This document shows, in pieces, positions 21,068 through 29,677 of a stretch of DNA of 30,825 bases. Position numbers and translations under genes: made by a program. Position 1 is the stretch's first letter; each line of letters opens with the position of its first letter. The notes below the pieces were generated by a model, which saw only the letters and a program-made list of their open reading frames with translations, had not been told where the DNA came from and searched no databases. Origin of the DNA: Ruminococcaceae bacterium UBA6416 (lineage in GTDB: Bacteria > Bacillota > Clostridia > Oscillospirales > Acutalibacteraceae); contig DJPI01000005.1 of the NCBI GenBank assembly GCA_002438505.1, positions 34,536 through 65,360 on the forward strand, read 5' to 3'.

Positions 21068-23320
21068 GTGGAAGAAAAAAACAGCACCGTTATCAGCGGC
21101 ACGGTTGAGGGTATTGTTTTCCGCAACGCCGAAAACGGATACAGTGTTCTTGATGTGAGCACGGACGGAAAGCTTATTACGGCCGTTGGGCTGCTCTCCT
21201 GCGTTGAGCCGGGTGAGGAGCTTGCAATGAAAGGAACTTGGACGGTTCACCCGACATTCGGCCGTCAGTTTAAAGTTGAATCATGCGAAAGAAAAATTCC
21301 GAAAACGGCCGATGATATGCTCCGCTACCTTTCCTCCGGCGTTATAAAAGGCATCGGCCCCGCAACGGCGCTTAAAATTGTTGAACGGTTTAAGGATGAA
21401 ACTTTTGACGTTATTGAAAACTCCCCTCATATGCTTGCCGAAATCAAAGGAATCTCTTCCGAAAAAGCGCAGAGCATTGGCGAAAGCTTCAGAAATCAGT
21501 TTTCTGTCCGCGAGGTTATGATTGCGCTTGAAAAATACGGAATGAGTCCGTCGGAGTGTCTGAGCGCATACAAAATTCTCGGCACAAACGCCATTGAGCG
21601 CATCACGGAAAACCCGTATCTTTTGTGCTCGCAAAAAATCGGCATCGGCTTTGCGCGGGCGGATGAAATTGCCGCGGCCTTCAGCGGCATAAATCCGGTC
21701 TACCGCGAAAGAGCCGGCATTGTTCACATTGTCAGTCACAATCTTCTCAACGGTCACACCTGTCTTCCGCGCGAAAAAATCATTCCGCCGTCCTGCGACC
21801 TGCTCGGCTGCAGCAGAGACGGTGCGGAGAAGATTATTGATGACCTTATTGAGGACAAGGAGCTTGTTGAAGAAGTCATTGACGGAAAAAATTTTCTCTT
21901 CCTTCCACCGATGTATCTTGCCGAAAAAAACATTTCCGACCGGATGAAGGTTATGCTCCGCTTTCCTCCCGCTCAAGGCAGGCCGGTTGAAAAGGACATT
22001 GATGAAATTGAAGAAAAGCAAAACATAAAATTTGAGGAAAAGCAGCGCCTTGCAATTATGACTGCAGTCAAAAAGGGCTTGCTTGTTCTCACCGGCGGCC
22101 CCGGAACGGGAAAAACAACAACGCTTAACGGCATTCTTGCTCTTTATGAAAAGCGCAAGCTGAGAGTTCTTCTTGCCGCGCCAACGGGCAGAGCGGCAAA
22201 AAGAATGAGCGAGGTTACTCACCGCGAGGCAAAGACGCTCCACCGCCTTCTTGAGGTTGTCTGGGGTGAGAATGACCGTCAGCATTTTTCGCGCAACATG
22301 GAAAATCCGCTTGACTGCGATGCGGTTATAGTCGATGAGCTTTCAATGGTTGACGTTCACCTCTTTTGGGGCTTGCTTGACGCACTTCCGCTTGGCTGCC
22401 GCCTCATTATGGTTGGAGACAGTGACCAGCTTCCGGCCGTCGGTGCAGGAAACGTACTGCATGATATTATTGACTCCGGACTTTTGCCGGTTGTTGCCCT
22501 CACCAGAGTCTTTCGTCAGGCGATGGAAAGCCTCATTGTTGCCAATGCACACAGAATTGTCAGCGGCGAATATCCGGTTCTTGATTCTAAGGACGGCGAC
22601 TTCTTTTTCCTTTCCCGGGAAAACCTTCTTTCCGCCTCAGCAACCGTTGTTGATCTTTACACAAAACGCCTTCCAAAGGCTTACGGCTACAACAGCATCA
22701 GTGACATTCAAATTATCTGCCCCTCAAGGAAAGGCGAACTCGGAACGGTTGCGCTCAACCGCGCGCTTCAGCAAATTCTCAATCCGCCCTCAAAAGAGAA
22801 GGACGAGCTTGTTTCCGGCGGAAAAATTATCCGCGAGGGTGACAAGGTCATGCAGATTAAAAACAACTACGACATTGTCTGGACAAAAGGAAAAACAACC
22901 TCAAGCGGAGTTTATAACGGAGATATCGGCACTGTTCTTGCCGTCAACCACACAAATCGCTTCATGAAAATTGAATTTGATGACAGGATTGCCATCTATC
23001 CGTTTGAAAACGTCAAAGAGCTTGAGCACGCCTATGCGGTCACCGTTCACAAAAGCCAAGGCTGTGAGTTTGAGGCCGTTATAATGCCCGTTTGCGGCGT
23101 TGTTGAACAGCTGCGATATCGCAACCTTCTTTATACCGCCGTCACAAGAGCGAAAAACATGATGATTGTTGTTGGAAGCAGAGGAGAGCTTTACTCAATG
23201 GTTGAAAACAACAAGCAGACCAGAAGATACACCGCTTTGAAGTATTTTTTGACAAAGGATGTTAAAGTTGAAATTCAGGAAAACACTCAAAAGGGTCTTT
23301 TTTCCGGAGAGATGCAATAA
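21068..23320 (+). CDS. recD2: RecD2-family ATP-dependent DNA helicase
   Basis: A 750-residue 5'-3' SF1B helicase of the RecD2/TraA group, which works without RecBC in DNA repair and mismatch or fork processing. Numbering is from the codon two before the GTG start. The N-terminus has an OB-like part (about 10-80) and helix-hairpin-helix repeats (about 85-200). Helicase motifs: I GGPGTGKTT (345-353), Ia PTGRAAKR, II VDELSMVD (424-431), III VGDSDQLPAVG, IV LTRVFRQ (about 480-486), V VTVHKSQGCEFE, VI YTAVTRAK. The GTG at 21068 has AAGGAGGG 8-9 nt upstream; an in-frame TTG two codons earlier is too close to the SD. Its 3' end overlaps comF by about 53 nt. Confidence 0.95.
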   Translation: MEEKNSTVISGTVEGIVFRNAENGYSVLDVSTDGKLITAVGLLSCVEPGEELAMKGTWTVHPTFGRQFKVESCERKIPKTADDMLRYLSSGVIKGIGPATALKIVERFKDETFDVIENSPHMLAEIKGISSEKAQSIGESFRNQFSVREVMIALEKYGMSPSECLSAYKILGTNAIERITENPYLLCSQKIGIGFARADEIAAAFSGINPVYRERAGIVHIVSHNLLNGHTCLPREKIIPPSCDLLGCSRDGAEKIIDDLIEDKELVEEVIDGKNFLFLPPMYLAEKNISDRMKVMLRFPPAQGRPVEKDIDEIEEKQNIKFEEKQRLAIMTAVKKGLLVLTGGPGTGKTTTLNGILALYEKRKLRVLLAAPTGRAAKRMSEVTHREAKTLHRLLEVVWGENDRQHFSRNMENPLDCDAVIVDELSMVDVHLFWGLLDALPLGCRLIMVGDSDQLPAVGAGNVLHDIIDSGLLPVVALTRVFRQAMESLIVANAHRIVSGEYPVLDSKDGDFFFLSRENLLSASATVVDLYTKRLPKAYGYNSISDIQIICPSRKGELGTVALNRALQQILNPPSKEKDELVSGGKIIREGDKVMQIKNNYDIVWTKGKTTSSGVYNGDIGTVLAVNHTNRFMKIEFDDRIAIYPFENVKELEHAYAVTVHKSQGCEFEAVIMPVCGVVEQLRYRNLLYTAVTRAKNMMIVVGSRGELYSMVENNKQTRRYTALKYFLTKDVKVEIQENTQKGLFSGEMQ

Positions 23321-24023
23321 TTGCAAGGAGCTCATTCCGATAACGCAGGAAAAGTGTTCCTGCGGTTTCAGTCATGTTTTCAGAATCAGCGAAAGCTTCT
23401 GCGACCACTGCGGATGCGAAAAAATTTCCTGCAGCTGTCTTTTTGCAAGTTCAGCCTTTCTTCCTCACATCACGGCTCCGTTTTTATACACCGGAGACAT
23501 CAAAGACAAGATTCATGCACTAAAATTTGGCGCAAAGCTTGATGAAGCCGTTTTTCTTGCGCAGGCAATGAGTCAAAGGTTTGAGAATGTTTATCATGGC
23601 ATTAAAATTGATTATGTTTGCTCGGTTCCAATGACGGAAGAAGAGTTCAATAACCGCGGATTTAATCAAAGCAGTCTGCTTGCGGAAAATCTTTCAAAAG
23701 CTCTTATGCTTGAGAAAGCTGAACTTCTTTTTAAAATTAAAGACACCTCTCGCCAGCACACGCTCAAGCAAAAAGACAGAACAGTTAACCTTAAAAAGGC
23801 ATTCGTTGCCAACAAAAAGTATGACATAAGCGGAAAGAACATCATTTTGTGTGATGACATCAAAACAACCGGAAGTACGCTTAAGGAATGTTCAGACGTT
23901 CTTTTTGCCGCAGGTGCAAATGATGTTTATTGCCTGTGCGCCGCTGTTGCGGATTACTTTGTTCCGATTGAAAAAAGGATTCAGACAGCCCGCAAAACAA
24001 AGAAAAAGAAAAGGAGTGTTTAA
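23268..24023 (+). CDS. comF: ComF-family phosphoribosyltransferase-like protein
   Basis: A 251-residue protein with an N-terminal cysteine-rich zinc domain (RCNNC, KCSC, FCDHCGC, CSC within the first 60 residues) and a phosphoribosyltransferase fold whose PRPP loop reads IILCDDIKTTGSTLKEC. ComF is a cytosolic partner of the DNA-uptake helicase in naturally competent bacteria but occurs widely in non-competent ones. It begins inside recD2: ATG 23259 directly abuts AAAGG, while TTG 23268 has the right 8-nt spacing and is preferred. The two genes are therefore translationally coupled. A Lys-rich tail (KTKKKKRSV) is present. No other com gene is in the window. Confidence 0.88.
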   Translation: MKFRKTLKRVFFPERCNNCKELIPITQEKCSCGFSHVFRISESFCDHCGCEKISCSCLFASSAFLPHITAPFLYTGDIKDKIHALKFGAKLDEAVFLAQAMSQRFENVYHGIKIDYVCSVPMTEEEFNNRGFNQSSLLAENLSKALMLEKAELLFKIKDTSRQHTLKQKDRTVNLKKAFVANKKYDISGKNIILCDDIKTTGSTLKECSDVLFAAGANDVYCLCAAVADYFVPIEKRIQTARKTKKKKRSV

Positions 24024-24026
24024 TTT

Positions 24027-25058
24027 ATGGCCGGCACAAACATCGCCATAGATCTCGGAACAAGCACTGTGACCGTATATATGCTCGGAAAAGGCATCGT
24101 TTATAAACAGGCTAATGCCGCCGCCATTGACCGCCTCAGCGGACAAGTCATATCCATTGGCGATGAAGCGGCAGAAATGCTTGAAAAAACTCCGGAAACA
24201 CTTGAAGTCATAATGCCCATGCGCTCCGGCGCCGTTTCAAGGTTTGATGTCATGAGCACAATGATTGAAAAAATCATCGGGGACATATGCAAAAACAGCA
24301 TATTAAGACCGAACCTCATTATCAGCACATCCGTTGGAATTACACCGCCGGACAAACGCACGGTTGCTCTGCTCGGCTGCTGCGCCTGCGCCGCAAAGGT
24401 TTCCGTGATCAGCTCAACGGTTGCCTCGGCTCTCGGCTGCAGCGTTGACATTCAAAATCCGTGCGGAAACATGGTTGTTGACATCGGAGCCGGAACGGCC
24501 GACATTGCCGTTCACACGATGGGAACACCGGTAAGGTTTTGCTCCGTTAAAGCGGCCGGCGATGAAATGGATGAGGCAATTATTCAATACATCAAGAAGA
24601 ACCGCGGATATGACATTGGCACACGCACAGCCGAAAAAATCAAAAAAACCGTTGGCTGCGCTGTCATTCCGAATGAAGAAATTGAAATGTCCGTTGCCGG
24701 GAAGGAACACACAACGGGAATTCCCCTGCTCTTTTCCGTCACTTCAACAGAGATTTTTGAAGCACTGAAGGATATCGTTGATACGCTTGCAGACGCCATT
24801 TCCGAGGTTTTTGAAGATACCTCTCCGGAGCTTTGCGGTGATATATATTCATCGGGAATCATTCTGACCGGCGCCGCGGCAAAGCTCTCCGGCCTTGACA
24901 GAGCCCTCAGTGAAAAGCTTGGCGTTTCGGTTAAGCTCATGGCGGACAGCGAAAACTGCGCCGCAAAAGGTGCCGGATATGCTTTCAAATTTTTTAAATT
25001 TCTCCCGGACAACAGCCTTTCCTTCCGGATACGCGAGCAGATTGACCCCGCAATGTGA
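24027..25058 (+). CDS. MreB/Mbl-like actin homologue, divergent
   Basis: A 343-residue bacterial actin, the normal MreB length. Phosphate-1 loop DLGTSTVTVY (9-18), phosphate-2 DIGAGTADIAVH (about 152-163) and the adenosine region LTGAAAKLSGL near the C-terminus are visible. ISTSVGITPPDKRTV corresponds to the MreB VPSGxT block. The two loops are close to but not the same as usual MreB (DLGTANTLVY, DIGGGTTEIAV; LTGGGALL is LTGAAAK here). MreB-type filaments guide lateral wall synthesis under the membrane. No mreC or mreD follows, so it may be an Mbl/MreBH-type paralogue. It starts 3 nt after comF with SD AAGGAG 10 nt upstream, in the recD2-comF operon, and ends at a bidirectional terminator. 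Confidence 0.86.
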   Translation: MAGTNIAIDLGTSTVTVYMLGKGIVYKQANAAAIDRLSGQVISIGDEAAEMLEKTPETLEVIMPMRSGAVSRFDVMSTMIEKIIGDICKNSILRPNLIISTSVGITPPDKRTVALLGCCACAAKVSVISSTVASALGCSVDIQNPCGNMVVDIGAGTADIAVHTMGTPVRFCSVKAAGDEMDEAIIQYIKKNRGYDIGTRTAEKIKKTVGCAVIPNEEIEMSVAGKEHTTGIPLLFSVTSTEIFEALKDIVDTLADAISEVFEDTSPELCGDIYSSGIILTGAAAKLSGLDRALSEKLGVSVKLMADSENCAAKGAGYAFKFFKFLPDNSLSFRIREQIDPAM

Positions 25059-25098
25059 CCAAAAATTTGACCAAAGTCAAAAAATGTTATCTGAAAAC

Positions 25099-25149
25099 AA
25101 AATCACAGTGCATTATCTGTACACCAGACAAAATGCGCTGTGATTTTTT
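25099..25149. terminator. Bidirectional terminator between mreB-like gene and the two-TM gene
   Basis: AAAATCACAG (25099-25108) pairs with CTGTGATTTT (25138-25147), extended inward by GCATT/AATGC. T runs on both strands (TTTTTT plus; TTTTGTTTT minus). It serves the convergent genes on either side. Confidence 0.88.
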
Positions 25150-25174
25150 ATAAATATTTATTGAGTTATCTTTG

Positions 25175-25696
25175 TCAACGCTTATGTTTAATATCAGTCA
25201 GTAATTTAATTATCTCAGCAAAGCCCAAAAAGCTCATTCCGCTGATAAAGCTTATGGCCCAATATGTAAAAGCATGAGCAAATGAAAATTCGGTCTCGGT
25301 ATATGTATAATAAACACCCTTGACAACTTCAACATTTCCAAGAGCAATGCCGGAAATAAATCCTCCGATAAATATAATCCACGCTATCACTTTCAAAGCG
25401 GTTGAAATGGTGTTTGTATATGAAACATCAGTCGAGTCAGTATCCAGCTTCTGATACTTCAGTATTTCCTCGTACTCACTGTCGGATACTTCTACCGGTA
25501 CTTTTCTGAAGTATCTGTGAGTGTCTGATTGACTGTCCCACTCTCTTTCTTTGTACATATATGAGTATCTACCGTCTGCGGAGTATTCTTTCTCATAAAG
25601 CCCCAGCTTAATCAACAAATCATTTTTCTCTTTGAGTTGACGCGCTTTGCTTTCATTTTCCTTTTTGTTTAAGTAATTCTGCACTAACTGATGCAT
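25175..25696 (-). CDS. Unknown protein with coiled-coil N-terminus and two transmembrane helices
   Basis: A 173-residue protein I do not recognise. Residues 1-30 are highly charged and helical (NKKENESKARQLKEKND), residues 35-90 are hydrophilic with many Tyr and acidic residues (DGRYSYMYKEREWD, a RYFRKVPVEVS stretch), then two TM helices at about 98-122 (IAWIIFIGGFISGIALG) and 136-163 (FAYWAISFISGMSFLGFAEII region). Both termini would be cytoplasmic. ATG 25696 has GGGGGA 5 nt upstream. Codon use is somewhat more A/T-rich than its neighbours, and it sits between a tRNA gene and a terminator, a common insertion spot, so acquisition by transfer is possible but not shown. Confidence 0.65.
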   Translation of the reverse strand: MHQLVQNYLNKKENESKARQLKEKNDLLIKLGLYEKEYSADGRYSYMYKEREWDSQSDTHRYFRKVPVEVSDSEYEEILKYQKLDTDSTDVSYTNTISTALKVIAWIIFIGGFISGIALGNVEVVKGVYYTYTETEFSFAHAFTYWAISFISGMSFLGFAEIIKLLTDIKHKR

Positions 25697-25740
25697 ATTA
25701 ATCCCCCATTAATTTTTGCTTATTTTTTATTTCTAGTATT

Positions 25741-25782
25741 AAAATAAAAAAGTGGAAGCAACTGAAATCAGTTACTTCCACT
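25741..25782 (-). terminator. Terminator of tRNA-fMet
   Basis: AGTGGAAG (25751-25758) with CTTCCACT (25775-25782), inner helix AACTG/CAGTT, tetraloop AAAT, followed on the minus strand by TTTTTATTTT. It begins 5 nt after the tRNA 3' end. Confidence 0.9.
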
Positions 25783-25787
25783 CGATA

Positions 25788-25864
25788 TGGTTGCGGAGAC
25801 AGGATTTGAACCTGCAACCTCCGGGTTATGAGCCCGACGAGCTACCGGATTGCTCTACTCCGCG
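25788..25864 (-). tRNA. Initiator tRNA-fMet (anticodon CAU)
   Basis: A 77-nt gene with encoded CCA. Cloverleaf elements: acceptor CGCGGAG/CTCCGCA with the C1-A72 mismatch, and an anticodon stem with three G-C pairs next to the loop (GGG-CTCATAA-CCC). These two features separate initiator from elongator tRNA-Met. The T-arm shows GGTTCAAATCC. A consensus promoter and a terminator flank it, so it is a single-gene unit. Confidence 0.96.
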
Positions 25865-25891
25865 ATGTCTGACTTTTTCAAGTGCTCAAGT

Positions 25892-25920
25892 ATTATAGCC
25901 CAAACAAAAGAAAAAGTCAA
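25892..25920 (-). promoter_or_regulatory. Promoter of tRNA-fMet
   Basis: Minus-strand TTGACT (25920-25915), 17-nt spacer, TATAAT (25897-25892). The start is about 20 nt upstream of the mature 5' end, leaving a short leader for RNase P to remove. Confidence 0.88.
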
Positions 25921-25948
25921 GGGTTTTTGAAACTTTTTTTATAAATAT

Positions 25949-26741
25949 TTACAGCGAGTTTTCCGGCCTTCCGAAAAGGCCGGAAAACACCTTTGAAAAC
26001 TGAGTGTTAACCGATTTTTCCAACCTTTTTCCAAAGGTATTCGGCCTTTTTTTGTCCAGGCAGGAAGCTTTTTCGGGTGTATTGGGATAGTTCATATAAA
26101 GCGTCTTAAGCGCAACACCCAATGCCACACCTGAGGCAACGGCCGCAATCGTTTTTGCTGAAATGTCCTTTTTTGCAACTGCAGAGGTAATGCCGGAAAG
26201 AACATCTTTAATTTCCTTTGCGCCGATTTTTCCGCCGTTCAGGAAGGTCTCGTTGAAAATTATGCCGTTTGCAAAGCAATATTCAATTTCACTGTCCGCG
26301 GCGCTGACAACCTTTGTGAGGAACGCTCTGACAAACGAAAGCTCCGCGTCCTGTTTGCGGTTGTACTCCCGGTTGATCTCCCAGAGCGCCTTTTTGGAAA
26401 CGTCACCTTTTTCGAACGCCTAATTTCACCATGAGTGCAACATATTCGTGCATATGCAGACCGACAATTTCGCTCGTTGTCGGAACGGCATACTTATTTG
26501 ACGGTGATGAAAAATGGTTTTCCGTAAACTCAAAAGCCCACGCCGCGTCTCCCTGTTTAACCTGCGGAATATCATAGGTTTTAAGGTCTGTGTGGGTAAC
26601 ATGGAAAATGTCCATTCTTGTTCCGAGCTTTTCTTTTGAAAGAGCCTCAAGCATAATGACGCTATGGCCTTTTGAAGCCATCTTCTTTGCAAAATAAGCG
26701 TCTGACGTTGCTGCGCCGATAATTACTGCATCGTATTCCAT
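25949..26741 (-). pseudogene. Decayed FAD-dependent oxidoreductase with internal deletion and frameshift
   Basis: Two pieces of one gene lie in different frames. The 5' piece (26741-26403, 112 residues) has the N-terminus of a geranylgeranyl-reductase-type FAD oxidoreductase (MEYDAVIIGAATSDAYFA, DIFHVTHTDL, GLHMHEYVALM) and ends soon after 26430. The 3' piece continues in another frame from about 26418 to a stop at 25951-25949 (about 155 codons; KKALWEINREYNR, NGGKIGAKEIKDVL, GVALGVALKTLYMNYP). The pieces add to about 265 residues, well below the full family length of roughly 380-480, so the middle is lost and the join is frameshifted. The dinucleotide-binding loop also has Asp in place of its third Gly (GAATSD). 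The SD (AAGGAG) and promoter are intact, so decay is probably recent. Confidence 0.75.
25958..25988 (-). other. Long GC-rich hairpin at the pseudogene 3' end
   Basis: GTTTTCCGGCCTT (25958-25970) pairs perfectly with AAGGCCGGAAAAC (25976-25988), a 13-bp stem with a 5-nt loop. It overlaps the last codons of the remnant. No T run follows on either strand, so it is a poor intrinsic terminator. Confidence 0.6.
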
Positions 26742-26784
26742 ATTGTTCTCCTTTTTGTCTTAAAAGCTTTTTCTTCGCTCTTTA

Positions 26785-26813
26785 AGTTTAGAACAACGAC
26801 AGAAAAAAGTCAA
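26785..26813 (-). promoter_or_regulatory. Promoter of the decayed FAD oxidoreductase
   Basis: Minus-strand TTGACT (26813-26808), 17-nt spacer, TAAACT (26790-26785), about 40 nt upstream of the ATG. It overlaps the end of the glycosyltransferase terminator region. Confidence 0.6.
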
Positions 26814-26818
26814 TATTG

Positions 26819-26853
26819 AAAATTCCGCAGTTTTATTAAACCGCGGAATTTTT
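26819..26853 (-). terminator. Terminator of the glycosyltransferase gene
   Basis: AAAATTCCGC (26819-26828) pairs with GCGGAATTTT (26843-26852), with an inner GTTT/AAAC helix; the T tract lies in the stem's 3' arm. It starts about 20 nt after the stop codon. Confidence 0.8.
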
Positions 26854-26871
26854 CCGATTTCAGAATCCTTT

Positions 26872-29628
26872 TCAGTTTTCCGTTTTTTTGGGGTACTCGG
26901 AAATTTCAAACTTTTCTCCGATTATTGCTTTATATGCCCTTTCGCAGCTTTTTTTGTCGTCATAGGCAAAGAAGCGGTCAAGGCGTTCAAGATACTTCTT
27001 ATCGTTTTTGCAATCGTTTTCAATTTCTTTGATTATTGCGTCAACGGTTGAGTCCATGTCATAGCAGACGGGACCGAAGCCGTCGTTCTCATAGCTGAAA
27101 TATCCCTCGTCATAAATCTGACCGGCAAAGAAGTCCTCTTTGTCAAACTGAGTGTAAACAACGGGCTTTTTGAGATAAGCAAAGTCAAACAGTACGCTTG
27201 AATAGTCCGTGACCATCAGCGAGGAGCGGGCAAAAACATCGTTATAATCAACATAGCCCTCATTGACGGAAAAAACGTCATTTTCTTCAAAGTCAACGCT
27301 CTGCTTCATATGTATCGGATGAATGCAGAAAAGACCCTTATAGCCGTTTTTCCGCATTGCAGAAAGCAGACGTTCATTGTTGATGAGACCGTTGTAATAT
27401 TTGAAATAATCCGTCTCCTTAAAGCCGTCAAAATAGACGCTCGTTGTGTTTGAATCATAGCTTTCCTTAATCGAGCGGCGCCATGTTGGAAGAATGAGAA
27501 CAAGCTTTTCGCGCTTTTCATAGAGATCGTCAAAGCGCGTCTGACCCGTCACGGCAATCTGTTCGGGTGAATAATAATAAGGCGCGGTGAGGAAGCTCTC
27601 CCTCTCACGCTCGGAGGAAGCAAAAATCATTTCAAAATTCTTTGCAAACCTGTTGAGCCAGCCGGAAAGATCGGCGCAGGCAACTCCATGCTGAAGATAG
27701 TAATATTTATAGCTGAACAGATCTATGAGATACTTTCTGTCATAGCCGAACGGATTTGCGGTGAACTCACTTGCGCCGGAGGAGATGATTTTGTCAGCGC
27801 AAAGGAAAAGGAAATAATACTCCTTATCCTCAAAAAAGACAACCTCGCCCTCGCTCTTCAGGCGGTCAACACATTCGGCATCGCGGCTGATTGCAAAAAT
27901 CGGGCGGACATTTTCAAGCCCCTTTCCCTCACGCTTGATTTTGCTGAGATATTTGAACAGCACCTCGCCGTTGTCTCCGGCGTTCTGAACGCGGTCGGAA
28001 ATGAGCCAGATTTTTTCGTCCTGATTTGAAAGAGCCTTATATCGGCAGTATTTTCTCCTCAAAGCGGCAATCTGCTTTTTGTTGAGGCGGCGCAGCTCCT
28101 TTTGACATTCACGCTCAAGCTTCGCGGCGAGCATAAGCTTTTGAAGCCTTGTTTCAACCTTTTTGATTTTCATAACGGTTCTGTAGCTTTGAATGCAGTA
28201 ATTGTCAAAAAACTTATATGCGGTTGCAAAAGCGTTGCAGCTGGGAACAAACTTTTGATAGTTCATTCCGAGACGGCAGGAACGCTTTCCGAAATAGATG
28301 ATTGGGAAAAGTTTGACAACACCGTCCTTTTCTTCAATTTTCGGAATTTTCATGTCGCAGGAAAAGCGTCTATATTTTTCGCATTCATCAAAGCAGTTGA
28401 CCTGCCTTCCGTGGGCAAAGCTTTCAACCGTTGTTTTGGTGACCTTTCCGTTGATTCTGAAAGCGAGGCGAACCTCATCCAAGGTTGTTTCATAGACCCA
28501 GTTTTCAATGAGGCCTTCAACGTGGACTTTGCTGCCCTTTATGTTGACAAAGCTGATGTGGCAGACATATTTGCTTCTTGCAAACTCTTCAAAAACAAAG
28601 TCCTTGAACCATATTGCTTTTTCTTTGTAATAAAGCTCCTTCGCAATTTCATTGTTGTCATATTTAATTTGAAGCGCGGTGAGCTTTCTTATCGGCTGAG
28701 GGTGAACCTGATTTTCAAGGATGACCTTATCGTCAATATATGAAAGAATCTTTTTGCAAAGAGCGCGAAACTCCTTAAGCTCATTTTCATCAAGCCACAA
28801 AAACGCCTTTGAAGTGAGGCTCCACGCAAAGTCATAGTAAACAACATTCTGAATATACGGGAGAACCTTATTAAACTTTTTGAGTGACTTTTCAATGAGA
28901 CAAAGGTGATAGTCATTAAGGCGGTCAAAATAATAATATTTTGAATCGCTGAGAGTCTGAACCGCAGAGGTTCCGGCAAAGCGCTTGCGATAGTAATATG
29001 TTGTTCCGCGGACAAAAGCAACCTTCATCTTTTCCATGATTACGGAATTTACAAAAATTGCGTCCTCGCCGAGCCTGAGGCCGACAACAAAGCGCTGATT
29101 CTTAATCGCCTCGGCTTTGAAGAACGACGAGGCAACCTGAACAACAACATTTTTGCATTCCTCGGGGTCGGTCAGGTCTGCAACCCTTGTTCCTCCCTCC
29201 ATTCTGAAGTTTGCAACATGGGCGCGGGAAACCGCCTCAAAAAGATAGATTGAAGTTGTTGCAACATCAACCTCATCATAGTGCTTTTCAAAGAATTTAT
29301 AGATGGTTTCAAAGGTGTTTTTTGACCAGAAGTCATCGGAATCAAGAAAATTGACATATTTTCCCTCGGCGCGTTCAAGGCCATTGTTCCTTGCAACACT
29401 GACACCGGCGTTCTCCTGTTCAATATACACAATGTTATCCGGATAAAGATTTTTATACTTGAGGCAGACCTCGGCGCTGTTGTCCGCCGAGCCGTCATTG
29501 ACAAGAATAAGCTGAATGTTCTTTTTGAAGCCTATCGTCTGATTAACAAGCGAAAGAATGCTCTCTTCAAGATAATCCTCAACATTATAGACCGGCATAA
29601 CCACGGAGAATTTGAACTTATAATCCAT
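26872..29628 (-). CDS. Two-domain glycosyltransferase: GT2 plus CDP-glycerol glycerophosphotransferase
   Basis: A 918-residue bifunctional cell-surface polymer enzyme. Residues 1-230 are a GT-A family-2 transferase (SVVMPVYNVEDYLEESI, ILVNDGSADNS, FLDSDDF with the DxD metal site at 96-99). Residues about 230-550 are an all-alpha and beta linker with no clear family. Residues about 560-905 match TagF/TarL-type CDP-glycerol (or ribitol) phosphotransferases (YYLQHGV, LPTWR, VTDYSSVLFDFAYLKKPVVY). It has no signal peptide, so it acts at the cytoplasmic membrane face. It should build a glycan with glycerol- or ribitol-phosphate units, wall teichoic-acid or capsule-like. ATG 29628 follows AGAGGGA by 6 nt. 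It is a single-gene unit with a promoter at 29678-29705. Confidence 0.9.
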   Translation of the reverse strand: MDYKFKFSVVMPVYNVEDYLEESILSLVNQTIGFKKNIQLILVNDGSADNSAEVCLKYKNLYPDNIVYIEQENAGVSVARNNGLERAEGKYVNFLDSDDFWSKNTFETIYKFFEKHYDEVDVATTSIYLFEAVSRAHVANFRMEGGTRVADLTDPEECKNVVVQVASSFFKAEAIKNQRFVVGLRLGEDAIFVNSVIMEKMKVAFVRGTTYYYRKRFAGTSAVQTLSDSKYYYFDRLNDYHLCLIEKSLKKFNKVLPYIQNVVYYDFAWSLTSKAFLWLDENELKEFRALCKKILSYIDDKVILENQVHPQPIRKLTALQIKYDNNEIAKELYYKEKAIWFKDFVFEEFARSKYVCHISFVNIKGSKVHVEGLIENWVYETTLDEVRLAFRINGKVTKTTVESFAHGRQVNCFDECEKYRRFSCDMKIPKIEEKDGVVKLFPIIYFGKRSCRLGMNYQKFVPSCNAFATAYKFFDNYCIQSYRTVMKIKKVETRLQKLMLAAKLERECQKELRRLNKKQIAALRRKYCRYKALSNQDEKIWLISDRVQNAGDNGEVLFKYLSKIKREGKGLENVRPIFAISRDAECVDRLKSEGEVVFFEDKEYYFLFLCADKIISSGASEFTANPFGYDRKYLIDLFSYKYYYLQHGVACADLSGWLNRFAKNFEMIFASSERERESFLTAPYYYSPEQIAVTGQTRFDDLYEKREKLVLILPTWRRSIKESYDSNTTSVYFDGFKETDYFKYYNGLINNERLLSAMRKNGYKGLFCIHPIHMKQSVDFEENDVFSVNEGYVDYNDVFARSSLMVTDYSSVLFDFAYLKKPVVYTQFDKEDFFAGQIYDEGYFSYENDGFGPVCYDMDSTVDAIIKEIENDCKNDKKYLERLDRFFAYDDKKSCERAYKAIIGEKFEISEYPKKTEN

Positions 29629-29677
29629 TTTTCAATCCCTCTGAAATATATCAATTAGCCGCAAAGGCTCAAGATAT

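Noticed and set aside
25051..25079. Repeated TGACCAAA segments after the mreB-like gene
   Set aside because: Only two imperfect copies; no repeat family.
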